Positions 1-8,636 of a DNA stretch of 36,096 nt are shown piece by piece. Each line of letters begins with the position of its first letter. The stretch's first letter is position 1. The position numbers and the translations under genes were made by a program. The stretch is taken from contig JAHAIU010000010.1 in the NCBI GenBank assembly GCA_018372555.1, positions 1 through 36,096 of the forward strand. The letters run 5' to 3'. Under the pieces are notes generated by a model. The model did no database searches. It was not told the DNA's origin and saw only the letters and a list, made by a program, of their open reading frames with translations. This DNA comes from Clostridium sp. GTDB lineage: Bacteria > Bacillota > Clostridia > Clostridiales > Clostridiaceae.

Positions 1-9
1 CCTATTTTC

Positions 10-1011
10 TTATGCATATATATCACGCAACCTTTCTCTTATTACTTCCTCAGCAATATTATTAAGCTTGCCAACCATTATAATTCTTATTACTTTTATT
101 TCAGTTTCTTTAGCATATATATATGATAAAATCTTCTCTGGTCCAAAAGTAACTAACTTAGAATCCTTCATTAATTCCATAATGTAATTATCACTTAACT
201 TTTCTAAAAGACTTGCAGATTCTGTTGCAATATATCCTTCAAACCCTTCTTTAATTAAGTCTGAATAGATAGTGCTTTGAAGTTTAGTCATTATATTTTC
301 TGGTGATTCATTTAATAAAGCAACTAATTTACTACTATCTATTGCCCCACCATCTACTATAACTTCCTCAGCAAAGTCTCTTCCTTTGTTTTGCTTTTTA
401 ATTCTAAGTAATGTTCTTATATTAGTAGAATCTATCATTGCTTTTACTAAATTATCTATAAACTTATAATCTAAGCTTTTTTGAATTTCTACTAATTCTT
501 TATACATATATTTATCAATAATTATATCTATCTTTTGAGGATCTTTAGTTTCTTCAAAGACCTTCATAGCTTCTTGAACTCCTTTTCCAAGAGTTCCATT
601 TAAGCTTTTATAATTATCTCCATCTATTTTACGTTTAATTTCTTGTAAATCTAAATTTCCAAGCTTTATAATCATTGAAGATAAATCTTTTCCAAGAACT
701 TTTCCCTTTAAAAGAACTTTTACATTATGATAATCATATTTTAAACTCATTATCTTAACTACTTCTTTAACAGGACTTATTTCATATACTAAATCATATA
801 CTCTTTTAAGTTCCGCAGATAAAATTTCTTCATAATCCTCTGCTCTTTTTATATTTGATGATACATTTGAATATTCTGTTTCATTTAATATTCTAAGAAC
901 TTCACTTGCAGATGGAGCTTCAATCATTCTTTCAACTTTTGGCTTATCAAGGAGTTTAGTTTCTAAAACCCATATTCTTGATACTGCTTGGGTAAACTTC
1001 ATTTTATCCAT
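10..1011 (-). CDS. ntpC: V-type ATP synthase subunit C
   Basis: This 333-residue protein is the C (d/AC39-type) subunit of a bacterial V/A-type ATPase. In this family it is the cytoplasmic cap joining the central rotor shaft to the membrane rotor ring. The protein is helical and charged with no membrane segment, and its length is normal for the family. The ATG start follows AGGAGGG at good spacing. It is the fifth gene of the minus-strand cluster H-I-K-E-C and lies 12 bases after subunit E, so it is cotranscribed. Clostridial operons usually continue with F, A, B and D, which would lie beyond the left edge of the window. The assignment rests on both sequence character and operon position. Confidence 0.93.
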   Translation of the reverse strand: MDKMKFTQAVSRIWVLETKLLDKPKVERMIEAPSASEVLRILNETEYSNVSSNIKRAEDYEEILSAELKRVYDLVYEISPVKEVVKIMSLKYDYHNVKVLLKGKVLGKDLSSMIIKLGNLDLQEIKRKIDGDNYKSLNGTLGKGVQEAMKVFEETKDPQKIDIIIDKYMYKELVEIQKSLDYKFIDNLVKAMIDSTNIRTLLRIKKQNKGRDFAEEVIVDGGAIDSSKLVALLNESPENIMTKLQSTIYSDLIKEGFEGYIATESASLLEKLSDNYIMELMKDSKLVTFGPEKILSYIYAKETEIKVIRIIMVGKLNNIAEEVIRERLRDIYA

Positions 1012-1023
1012 TTCTTACCCTCC

Positions 1024-1614
1024 TTAATTGAACAACACATTAGCTACTTCAAACTCCAATTCATTCTTTAATGAACTTACTAAAGCTTCATATGTGTTAT
1101 TTATTTCTATACCATTACTTTCAAGAATAAATCCACCTTTAAAGTTCCCTATAGTAGGACTTAACTTTATATTACCATTATCTCCTAATGCTTGATTTAA
1201 ATCATATATAAAAGTAAGGTCTACTAATTCCATTCCTGCTTTATTTAAAATAAGATTTTGTTCTCCTATTTTTCCTAAAGATAATATTGAACTTTTAATA
1301 AATCTTAAAAAATCATCTCCAGAAATAGCAGCTAGAACATCTACACTTTTATCAAAAACGTCTTTAATAACTTCTTGTTTTGCAGATAACTTATTGTTTC
1401 TTACTTTTAAAGAAGCAGAAGATATTATTCTTTCTTTTTTAGTTTTTGCCTCAGCTTCAGCCTTTTGTATTATTTCTTTTTCTAGTTCTCTGGCTTTAGC
1501 TACTTTTTTAGAAAGAATCTTATTCTTTTCTTCTTCAGCAGAAGCTAAAATGCTTTCCTTTCTTTCTTCAGCATCCCTAAGGATTTTTGAAGTTAGATTA
1601 TTAATATTTGCCAT
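1024..1614 (-). CDS. ntpE: V-type ATP synthase subunit E
   Basis: This is the peripheral-stalk E subunit (196 residues), which pairs with the H/G subunit as a stator holding the catalytic head still. The first 80 or so residues are a Lys/Glu/Ala-rich coiled coil (for example AEEEKNKILSKK). A mixed alpha/beta globular C-terminal half follows, as in the family. The gene lies 18 bases after subunit K and 12 before subunit C in the minus-strand operon. The start ATGGCAAAT is preceded by GGAGAG. It is soluble and shows no signal peptide. The Ala/Lys/Glu composition alone could mislead, but the operon context makes this assignment firm. Confidence 0.92.
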   Translation of the reverse strand: MANINNLTSKILRDAEERKESILASAEEEKNKILSKKVAKARELEKEIIQKAEAEAKTKKERIISSASLKVRNNKLSAKQEVIKDVFDKSVDVLAAISGDDFLRFIKSSILSLGKIGEQNLILNKAGMELVDLTFIYDLNQALGDNGNIKLSPTIGNFKGGFILESNGIEINNTYEALVSSLKNELEFEVANVLFN

Positions 1615-1632
1615 CGCCTATTCTCTCCAATC

Positions 1633-2118
1633 CTAGAATCCTTTGTTTACTAACATAAATGAAATAACGAATCCTAATAATGCATATGTTTCAACCATTG
1701 CTGCTAAGATAATACCTTTAGTATTGTGTTCTGGGTTCTTTGCTAATATTTGAATACCAGCTGCTGCAACCTTACCTTGAGCTATACCTGACCAAAGTCC
1801 AGCAAAAGCTATTGGAAGACCTGCTCCTAATAAGTATAAACCTTGTTCTAATGGCATACCTGAAGTCATCTTAGTAAATATTAAGAAACCTATAACGAAA
1901 CCATATAAACCTTGAGTACCTGGTAATAATTGAAGAACTAAAGCCTTACCAAACTTTTCCGGTTCTTCTGTAACTAAACCTGTAGCTGCTTCCCCAACTA
2001 TACCAACACCTTTAGCTGAACCTATACCAGCTAAACCAACTGCTAATGCAACTCCCATCGCTGCAAAAACTAATCCACCGTTATTTTCTATAAAATATTG
2101 AATCCATGACATTTCCAT
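1633..2118 (-). CDS. ntpK: V-type ATP synthase subunit K (rotor ring, probable Na+ type)
   Basis: This is the membrane rotor-ring proteolipid (161 residues) with four transmembrane helices in two duplicated hairpins (about 15-82 and 92-158). The first hairpin has LPGTQGLYGF and the second MVETYALLGF, so only the second keeps the ion-carrying glutamate. Counting residues, L65, T68, Q69, Q114 and E143 line up with the Enterococcus hirae NtpK Na+ ligands L61, T64, Q65, Q110 and E139 at a constant offset of four. That suggests Na+ rather than H+ coupling; this is an inference from motif identity. The ATG follows AGGAGG by 8 bases. The gene is flanked by subunits I and E in the same operon. Confidence 0.95.
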   Translation of the reverse strand: MEMSWIQYFIENNGGLVFAAMGVALAVGLAGIGSAKGVGIVGEAATGLVTEEPEKFGKALVLQLLPGTQGLYGFVIGFLIFTKMTSGMPLEQGLYLLGAGLPIAFAGLWSGIAQGKVAAAGIQILAKNPEHNTKGIILAAMVETYALLGFVISFMLVNKGF

Positions 2119-2130
2119 TTATAATTCCTC

Positions 2131-4086
2131 CTAATTTCTTTTGATCCTTATATATTTTTCTGATCCTTTAAATGCATTAAATGGTCTTCCACCACCATCA
2201 TAGAACTTAGAGAAATATTCAACATATTGAAGCCTTGCTGTATGAACATAAGCTCCAAGTAATGATAATCCTAAGTTAAATATATGGAATAATACAAACA
2301 ATACTGGTCCTATTATTATTGCTGCCACTCCTGGTAGAGTATTAATTAAAAGATTTAATGCCCCAGCAATAGATCCACCTGCAAGTCCTAGTGCCATAAG
2401 TCTTGTGTATGAAACTAAGTCTCCTACATATCCAGTTATACCATATAAAGAATATAACCCTTGGCCTGCTTTAGCACCAACAGATTTCTCTGCCCTTCCT
2501 CCAGCTATAACTATAAGTACCATACCTATTACCGTAGTTACTATAAATACTGTTCCTAAGAAACTTGGTAAGTCTAAGAACTTAACAGCAACTATTCCGC
2601 CAATAGATGCTAATGTAATTATCCATGATCCTGCATCTAGTAATGCATCTAGCTTTTTACCCATCTTAACTAAACTATAGACCTTTACAAATAGTCCAAA
2701 GAAGATTTGAATTACTCCAAGGGCTAAAGATAAGATAAGAATGGTATTAACATCTTTATTTGTATCAATTAATTGAGTTGGAAGTTTTACTATATCACCA
2801 AAGAATGATCCGTAAATCAACCCAAAGAATATTGTTGGGAAACTTAAGTAGAAGAAGAACTTTGCAAAATCCTTCATACTATCACTTAGCTTTAAGAATT
2901 TAAGTGCTAAGAATGATCCTATTAGTACTATTAAACCATATCCTGCATCTGCTACCATCATACCAAAGAATATTAAGTAGAATGGTGCAAGAAGTGGAGT
3001 AGGATCTACTTCATTGTATTTCGGATAACTATACATACCAGTAACACTTTCAAATGCAGATACTAGCTCTCCATTTTTTAATTTAATAGGTACGTCATCT
3101 ATTTCATCCTCTTTAACATCTTCAAACTCTATGTAGTATTCATCCTTAAGAACCTTTTTGCAAGCTTCTGTTAATAATTCACTATCTTCCTCTGATATCC
3201 AACCTTGAATTGCACTTATATTCTTAGTTTTTAAGAAGTTTTTTGCCACTTTATTTCTTTCTACTTTACTAGCGAAATAATCATATGCAATTTCTAAATT
3301 TCTTAAATCCTCTTCATAATTTGCAATTTCTTCTTTTACGAAGAATTTCTTTGATCGAATTTCTTCAATTTTATGTTTAAAGTCTAAAATTAGCTTTAAT
3401 GGCACATCATTATGCTCTGTTTTAAAGGAAGTAAATCCAACACTTCTAAGAATTTCAGAAATATTTTCATTGTAATCCTTATTTGCTAAAATTAATAAAT
3501 TAATATCATTTGTACTTCTAGATACTATTTCTACATAAGCATTTGATAACTCTTGTAATAAAGTATCCTCATAAGATTTGGATATAGTTCCTATATAATA
3601 AGAAGTATTCTTTAATGATTTAATTTCACTAAAGCTTACATCTAAATCTTGCCAAGGTGTTAAAGTATCAATTTCAGCCTGTAACTTAGTTACCTGTGAA
3701 TCTAAATCAGCTAATTGTCCATCCTTTTCTTTTGCCTTATCATAACTTTCAATCCAATTAGATGATTTTACCTTTTCACCTAATTCATCTAAAGTTAATG
3801 ATTGCTTTTCTTCTCTTAAAGCTTTAATTCCAGATTTCCTTGGAACATATTTGCTTAAGAATTCAAGACCATATTTAGCTTTTGATAAACTTTCTTCATA
3901 TTTTACACACTCTAAATCCATATCGTCTTTAGATAAAGCTTTTAAATCCTCATACTTATCTTGTAATTCTTCATCTTGTAAATTTATGAATTCTACTCCA
4001 GATAAGCCTTGAATTTCTTTTAGTAGCTTTTGTTTTTTAGATTCGAAGGTAAGCAAAGTGAATTTCTTCATCTTAACTATTGCCAT
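2131..4086 (-). CDS. ntpI: V-type ATP synthase subunit I
   Basis: This is subunit I (a-type stator, 651 residues), which forms the ion half-channels against the K ring. The first 330 residues or so are cytoplasmic, coiled-coil rich and charged. The C-terminal half has about seven to eight membrane helices, starting near PLLAPFYLIFFGMMVADAGY. The functional arginine region of the family is plausibly the segment SYTRLMALGLAGG, late in the protein. The ATG start lies inside the end of the preceding H/G gene, overlapping it by 14 bases, which implies translational coupling. Length and domain order are normal for the family. Confidence 0.94.
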   Translation of the reverse strand: MAIVKMKKFTLLTFESKKQKLLKEIQGLSGVEFINLQDEELQDKYEDLKALSKDDMDLECVKYEESLSKAKYGLEFLSKYVPRKSGIKALREEKQSLTLDELGEKVKSSNWIESYDKAKEKDGQLADLDSQVTKLQAEIDTLTPWQDLDVSFSEIKSLKNTSYYIGTISKSYEDTLLQELSNAYVEIVSRSTNDINLLILANKDYNENISEILRSVGFTSFKTEHNDVPLKLILDFKHKIEEIRSKKFFVKEEIANYEEDLRNLEIAYDYFASKVERNKVAKNFLKTKNISAIQGWISEEDSELLTEACKKVLKDEYYIEFEDVKEDEIDDVPIKLKNGELVSAFESVTGMYSYPKYNEVDPTPLLAPFYLIFFGMMVADAGYGLIVLIGSFLALKFLKLSDSMKDFAKFFFYLSFPTIFFGLIYGSFFGDIVKLPTQLIDTNKDVNTILILSLALGVIQIFFGLFVKVYSLVKMGKKLDALLDAGSWIITLASIGGIVAVKFLDLPSFLGTVFIVTTVIGMVLIVIAGGRAEKSVGAKAGQGLYSLYGITGYVGDLVSYTRLMALGLAGGSIAGALNLLINTLPGVAAIIIGPVLFVLFHIFNLGLSLLGAYVHTARLQYVEYFSKFYDGGGRPFNAFKGSEKYIRIKRN

Positions 4087-4399
4087 GAATCTTCACTATC
4101 CTCTCAACGATTAAATTAATAGCATTATTCTTCTTGTCTTCAGAAATATTTTTGATTTCAATCACTTCATTTTCACCCTTAGATAAAATAGGTGCTGCTT
4201 CTGAATTCCCATCATCTTCAGCCTTTTTTATAGTTTCACTCTTTTTTAAATTAGCAGATTCCACTATTTTGTTGTATTCATCTTCAGCTTGAATATTTGC
4301 AACCTTTAGTATTTCCTTTGCCTTAGCTGTAGCTTCTTGAATTAATTCTTCAGCCTTATCTTCAGCCTTCTTTATTTCATTTATTGCTTCTAATGCCAA
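4073..4399 (-). CDS. V-type ATP synthase subunit H/G (stator coiled coil)
   Basis: This is the first gene of the V-ATPase operon. It encodes a 108-residue, almost wholly coiled-coil protein rich in Ala, Glu and Lys (for example ELIQEATAKAKEILKVA), typical of the H/G stator subunit that pairs with subunit E. The start is TTG, preceded by GGTGGTGAGAT; no better ATG lies nearby. It overlaps the start of subunit I by 14 bases. Small coiled coils are hard to assign on sequence alone, so the call relies mainly on the position directly before subunit I. Naming differs between species (NtpF in E. hirae, G or H elsewhere), so no symbol is given. Confidence 0.85.
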   Translation of the reverse strand: MALEAINEIKKAEDKAEELIQEATAKAKEILKVANIQAEDEYNKIVESANLKKSETIKKAEDDGNSEAAPILSKGENEVIEIKNISEDKKNNAINLIVERIVKIHGNS

Positions 4400-4437
4400 A
4401 ATCTCACCACCTTTATTATATTTAATAATAATAATAT

Positions 4438-4469
4438 AGTAATTAATGCTTTATATAGTATTAATTACT
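4438..4469 (-). other. Hairpin in the V-ATPase leader
   Basis: Perfect 10-base arms, AGTAATTAAT and ATTAATTACT, flank a 12-base loop inside the predicted 5' untranslated region of the V-ATPase operon. It lies 39 bases before the TTG start and has no adjacent T-run that would make it a terminator. It is AT-only apart from one base pair, so its stability is modest and a regulatory role is uncertain. Confidence 0.4.
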
Positions 4470-4483
4470 TTATTCTATTATAC

Positions 4484-4511
4484 ATTATACACTGTTTCCT
4501 ATATTTTTCAA
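4484..4511 (-). promoter_or_regulatory. Sigma-A promoter of the V-ATPase operon
   Basis: On the minus strand TTGAAA (4511-4506) is followed after 16 bases by TATAAT (4489-4484); a second TATAAT sits just downstream (4482-4477). The predicted transcript starts near 4477, giving a leader of about 80 bases before the first V-ATPase gene. The spacing and -10 match are good, and no other gene lies between. Confidence 0.65.
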
Positions 4512-4601
4512 CATTTTTATTCCCAGTCTGAGGAAAGAACCATTATATTTTATGTTATGTAATTGTTTTCTTGATGATATTTTAAGGCTATTTAACTTTT
4601 C

Positions 4602-6278
4602 TTAATATTCTTTTATCTCCTCAGTTATATGGATAATATCACCTCCATAACCAAATAAATAATAGGCCTTCTTTTTAAGAATTATCGATTCATTTAAAAA
4701 TGTCTGTATATCAATATCAAAAGACTCTAAATAATACTCTTTAAATGAATATTTATGCCTAAGCATATCTTTTATTTCTTCCTCTTCTTCCCTCTTTATA
4801 CTTCTTCCTATAAAGTCAGGTATCCCTCTTTTCTTATTAAAATTTAAGTAATCAAATCTTAACAACTCATTTAATATATCTTTATCTCCTTTTAATATTT
4901 CCATATTAAAATCTAAAAATACCTTATAATATTCACTGTTTCCGATATTTCTATTAAAATATCCTTTCTTGTCAAAATAATTTCCAAGCTCATAATAAAA
5001 ATCAAAAGGATTATCAAACTGCTTAACTAAATAATTTATTATGTTATTAAACTTTTGAGAGTTATAGTACTTATCTACCATTTCTTCAACCTTTTTAAGC
5101 TTTAATAACTCTTCATAGCTTAGATCCTTTGTTTTTAAAATTTCATAAGGTGGATATGGAGAAAATTTCATTCCATATGCTACTGCTTCTTCTCTTATAG
5201 ATGCGCCTCTTAGTAATTTTAAAAATCCTAATTGAATCTCTTCTGGTTTAATACTATATACATCATTAAAGGATCTTTTAAATGAATTATAATCTTCTCC
5301 TGGTAAACCTGCTATTAAGTCTAAGTGTTGCTTTATATTTCTTAGTTTTAAGAGTTCATCTACCTTTTCTTTTATATCACTGAAATTAACAAATCTGTTA
5401 ATTCTATTTAAAACTTCATCATTAGTTGTTTGAACTCCAACCTCAAATTGTAATCTATCCTTTGGAGTTTTTCTAAGTAATTCCAGTTCAGCATCCTTCA
5501 AAAGATCTGCCGATATTTCAAAATGGAATTGTGTTTTAGTATCCTGATTAATTAAAAATTCCCAAATTGCCATTGTAAATTTATGATTGCAGTTAAAGGT
5601 TCTATCAACAAACTTAACAAGCCTTACTTCCTTTTTAATAAAGTAAGAAAGTTCTCTTTTAACTCTTTCAATATCTAAGAAACGCACTCCATGAATTGTC
5701 GAAGATAAACAGTAACTACAGTTAAAGGGACATCCTCTACTTGATTCATAATAAACTATCTTATTATCTAAATTTTCATCTTCTTCATAAGGAAATACTA
5801 CTTCATTCATATTCATAAGAGGTCTTTTTCCATTAAAGAAAATATTATTATCTTTTTTATAATACAATCCTCTGATATCTTCTAAGTTTCTTTCCTGTAA
5901 CTTATATTCAACAAACTCCCTATATGTTTTTTCTCCTTCACCTTCTATAATATAGTCCCCATTAAGCTCTCTTAATATGTTTTGACTATCATAAGAAACC
6001 TCAGGTCCACCATATAGGATTTCTATATTTTCATCTACTAATTTAATTAAGTTAGATAATCTTTTTATCATTTCAATGTTCCAAATATAAGTAGAAAATG
6101 CAACTACATTGGGTGATTCTTTTATTATTTCCTCTAATATTTTTTCTTCTCTATCATTAATTGAGAACTCTCTAATGTTACAATCATAATCTATATCCTT
6201 GGTAAAAGCCTTTAAATATCTAACAGCTAAATTGCTGTGAACGAATTTTGAATTAATAGCTGTAAGTAAAATCTTCAT
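4602..6278 (-). CDS. B12-binding-type radical SAM protein (DUF4080-like)
   Basis: This 558-residue protein opens with a Rossmann-like cobalamin-binding-type domain (about 1-135, MKILLTAINSKFVHSNLAVR). A radical SAM domain follows, with the cluster motif RGCPFNCSYC at about 181-190 (Cys183, 187 and 190 bind the 4Fe-4S cluster). The N-terminal domain lacks the classical cobalamin-ligand DxHxxG motif, so cobalamin may be bound base-off or not at all. The C-terminal 180 residues are charged and resemble the uncharacterised DUF4080 region of this Clostridium/Firmicutes family. The ATG is preceded by AAGGGAGAT. It lies 29 bases after a methyltransferase-like gene, so the two are probably cotranscribed. 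The substrate is unknown. Confidence 0.85.
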   Translation of the reverse strand: MKILLTAINSKFVHSNLAVRYLKAFTKDIDYDCNIREFSINDREEKILEEIIKESPNVVAFSTYIWNIEMIKRLSNLIKLVDENIEILYGGPEVSYDSQNILRELNGDYIIEGEGEKTYREFVEYKLQERNLEDIRGLYYKKDNNIFFNGKRPLMNMNEVVFPYEEDENLDNKIVYYESSRGCPFNCSYCLSSTIHGVRFLDIERVKRELSYFIKKEVRLVKFVDRTFNCNHKFTMAIWEFLINQDTKTQFHFEISADLLKDAELELLRKTPKDRLQFEVGVQTTNDEVLNRINRFVNFSDIKEKVDELLKLRNIKQHLDLIAGLPGEDYNSFKRSFNDVYSIKPEEIQLGFLKLLRGASIREEAVAYGMKFSPYPPYEILKTKDLSYEELLKLKKVEEMVDKYYNSQKFNNIINYLVKQFDNPFDFYYELGNYFDKKGYFNRNIGNSEYYKVFLDFNMEILKGDKDILNELLRFDYLNFNKKRGIPDFIGRSIKREEEEEIKDMLRHKYSFKEYYLESFDIDIQTFLNESIILKKKAYYLFGYGGDIIHITEEIKEY

Positions 6279-6307
6279 ATGTTATCTCCCTTCAAATTTA
6301 GCGAATT

Positions 6308-6802
6308 TTATATTTTTTTACCCCTAATAAAATGAATATCTTCCCATAATTTAGTTTCTTCTATTTTATAAGATTTTTCAAGGAGTTTTTTATTTTCTTC
6401 CATATTTGATTTTATAATAGGATTTAAATTTTTAAATTCAAACTCTTTAAATTTCCCTGATGGCATTACTGCAATTATTTTATTATTTATCATATCACGT
6501 ACTTCTTTATTAATATCCCAAATATATATTTCTCCTCCAACCTTTATATACTTACTAACTTCCTCTATTATCTTTGCTCGACTAAAACCGTTCCACATCT
6601 TACTTAAAGAGAAAAACATTGTACAGGTATCATATTCATTTTCCTTTAGTTCTCCATCTTTATTTTCACTAACATAATCTACTGAAATCTCATTCATTAT
6701 TTCTTTTGATAAATTATAAATAACTCCAAAATTCTCGCCAACATCTAAGATATTACCTTTAAATTTTATATCTGATAAATTTAAAACTATTGTTTTACCC
6801 AT
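6308..6802 (-). CDS. SAM-dependent methyltransferase-like protein
   Basis: This is a short (164-residue) class I methyltransferase-like protein. The segment FKGNILDVGENFGVIYNLS resembles motif I (the SAM-binding hDxGxGxG loop), although the glycine pattern is degraded to DVGENFG. A later VSKYIKVGGEIYIWDI fits the post-IV strand "L+pGG.l.i.d". It is shorter than typical methyltransferases, and the weak motif leaves activity uncertain. The ATG follows GGAGGTG. It is the first gene of a two-gene unit with the radical SAM gene, and the divergent spoVB-like gene starts 191 bases away on the other strand. I infer a partner role with the radical SAM protein; nothing in the sequence proves it. Confidence 0.55.
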   Translation of the reverse strand: MGKTIVLNLSDIKFKGNILDVGENFGVIYNLSKEIMNEISVDYVSENKDGELKENEYDTCTMFFSLSKMWNGFSRAKIIEEVSKYIKVGGEIYIWDINKEVRDMINNKIIAVMPSGKFKEFEFKNLNPIIKSNMEENKKLLEKSYKIEETKLWEDIHFIRGKKI

Positions 6803-6993
6803 ATTAAAACACCTCCATATTACATAAGTTACATTATATTTATATTTATGAAGGTATTATTTTATAACAGTTTTATTTATTATTTATAATATTTGTTTTC
6901 ATTTAACCCTTTATTTATTCTCTTTACTTTTCTTCTTGCATAAACTCTTATAAGAAAGAATAGATATAAATGTATTGATTGGAGGTGAATACT

Positions 6994-8493
6994 TTGAAGA
7001 AAGATAGCTTTTTAAGAAATTCTATCCTTCTTACAACGTCGAATATTACAACTGGAATATTGGGCTTTATTTTTTCTATTTACTTATCAAATCTTATAGG
7101 TCCTGTTGGAGTTGGCCTTTATGGTTTAGTTATGCCCATTTACAATCTTTTTATATGTCTAATGACAGCTGGAATAATTGCAGCAATTTCCAGAACTTCT
7201 GCAGTGTATAAGGCAAAAGGAGAATTTAATAATATTAGTAAAACTATTAGATCTGTAGCTGGTTTTAATGTTATTTGGGCAATTGCTATAGGCGCTTTAG
7301 TCTTCTTTTTAGCACCATACATAAGTAAATATGGAATTCATGATATTAGAACTGTTAATGCTATTAGGATTACTTGTCCTGCTATGGTATTCATAGCTCT
7401 TTCTAATATTTTAAAAGGTTACTTCTTAGGTACTTCTAAAATTGTAGTCCCTTCCTTTATAGATATTTTAGAAAAGGCTATGAGGATAATTACTATTACT
7501 TTATTGATTTTTGCTTTTAAGTCAACTTCTATAACTTCTTTAGTTACCCTAGCTTACTTATCCCTAGCTATTGGAGAACTGCAGAGTTTGATTTTATTAT
7601 TTCTATATTATAAAAAATTATCTAGAGAAACTCCTAAATCCTTTGATAAGCCTGAAAGAGCATCTCAATTACTTTTTAACATCCTAGTAATTGCACTTCC
7701 TCTATGTTTAAATGGCTTCTTAGGAAATTTATTTGGAACAGCTTCAACTCTACTAGTTCCAAGAAGATTGATTGCTGCAGGTTTTGATGCAACTACAGCT
7801 TTAGGAATGATAGGAAAGTTTACAGGTATGGCTTTAACTATAGTTACCTTTCCTATGATTGTAATTATGTCAATAAACTCTTTAATAGTTCCTGACCTTT
7901 CTGAAACTATTAGCAGACGTGATTACTATAATGCTTCACTTAGGATAAAAAAAGTAATGAAAATAGCTTTTTTATTAGGACTTGCAACAACAGTAATATG
8001 TACTCTTATTCCAGATTCATTAGGTATTATGTTATTTAGAAGAGATGACTTAGGTGACTATATAAAGATAGCATCATTAAGTGCCCCAATATTATTTACT
8101 GCAAATACTATGTTTGGAATACTTAATGGCTTAAATAAACAAGGAATAATTCTTAGAAACTCCCTTATAGTATCTGCAATAGAGATAGTATGTTTATTTA
8201 TCTTTATAGGAATCCCAGGTGTAAATATTATGGGATACGGAATAACTCTATTTATAACCTCATTAATAAGTTTAGTTATAAACCTTATAGAAATTCAAAA
8301 GCATATATACTTAAATCTATCTAAAAGCAATATAATAATTTTTATATTACTTGCAATATTAATCTTTATTGTACTTAAAGTTTTAAGTAGAAATATGTTT
8401 AATGATATGATGATAATAAAAAATTTAATAATAATATTTGTTACCTTTGGTCTTTTTACAGCTCTAAGCTTTTTTGGTATAGAAGAAGAGTAA
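6994..8493 (+). CDS. spoVB: SpoVB-like flippase (MOP superfamily)
   Basis: This is an integral membrane protein of about 499 residues with roughly 14 hydrophobic helices, in the MATE/MurJ/SpoVB exporter superfamily. The opening (FLRNSILLTTSNITTGILGFIF) and the GPVGVGLYGLVMPIYNL segment are characteristic of SpoVB-type proteins, which act in spore cortex peptidoglycan synthesis, probably moving lipid-linked precursors. I place the start at the TTG at 6994, five bases after GGAGGTGA (6981-6988). A longer frame from TTG 6979 would translate through the RBS. It is a single-gene unit converging on a second flippase at 8637. The sporulation role is inferred from the family; a general polysaccharide exporter remains possible. 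Confidence 0.8.
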   Translation: MKKDSFLRNSILLTTSNITTGILGFIFSIYLSNLIGPVGVGLYGLVMPIYNLFICLMTAGIIAAISRTSAVYKAKGEFNNISKTIRSVAGFNVIWAIAIGALVFFLAPYISKYGIHDIRTVNAIRITCPAMVFIALSNILKGYFLGTSKIVVPSFIDILEKAMRIITITLLIFAFKSTSITSLVTLAYLSLAIGELQSLILLFLYYKKLSRETPKSFDKPERASQLLFNILVIALPLCLNGFLGNLFGTASTLLVPRRLIAAGFDATTALGMIGKFTGMALTIVTFPMIVIMSINSLIVPDLSETISRRDYYNASLRIKKVMKIAFLLGLATTVICTLIPDSLGIMLFRRDDLGDYIKIASLSAPILFTANTMFGILNGLNKQGIILRNSLIVSAIEIVCLFIFIGIPGVNIMGYGITLFITSLISLVINLIEIQKHIYLNLSKSNIIIFILLAILIFIVLKVLSRNMFNDMMIIKNLIIIFVTFGLFTALSFFGIEEE

Positions 8494-8636
8494 GTGCTAA
8501 CGCACAATGAATAATTAAGAATAGATAATTGATAATTAAGGATGTAATTTATTCCAAATTACTGATAATAAATTAATAAAAAACTCAGCCTCGGCTGAGT
8601 TTTCTCATTAATTGTTAATTATTAATTGTCAACTGT
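8494..8636. repeat. Intergenic MITE-like repeat, copy 1 (type A)
   Basis: It begins with the mini-hairpin GTGC-TAAC-GCAC (8494-8505) followed by an AATGAATAATTAAGAAT tract, the same opening seen at 17130 and 18695. It ends in AT-rich sequence whose complement (CAGTTGACAATTAATAAT) recurs at 33890. An ATTTATTCCAAATTAC block recurs in variant form at 33920 and 36033. The element fills the whole gap between two convergent genes and carries a terminator hairpin. Confidence 0.6.
8580..8603. terminator. Bidirectional terminator between convergent flippase genes
   Basis: Arms AAAACTCAGCC and GGCTGAGTTTT (11 bp, perfect) flank a two-base centre; flanking A and T runs allow termination from either side. 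It serves the spoVB-like gene ending at 8493 and the flippase ending at 8637. Confidence 0.75.
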
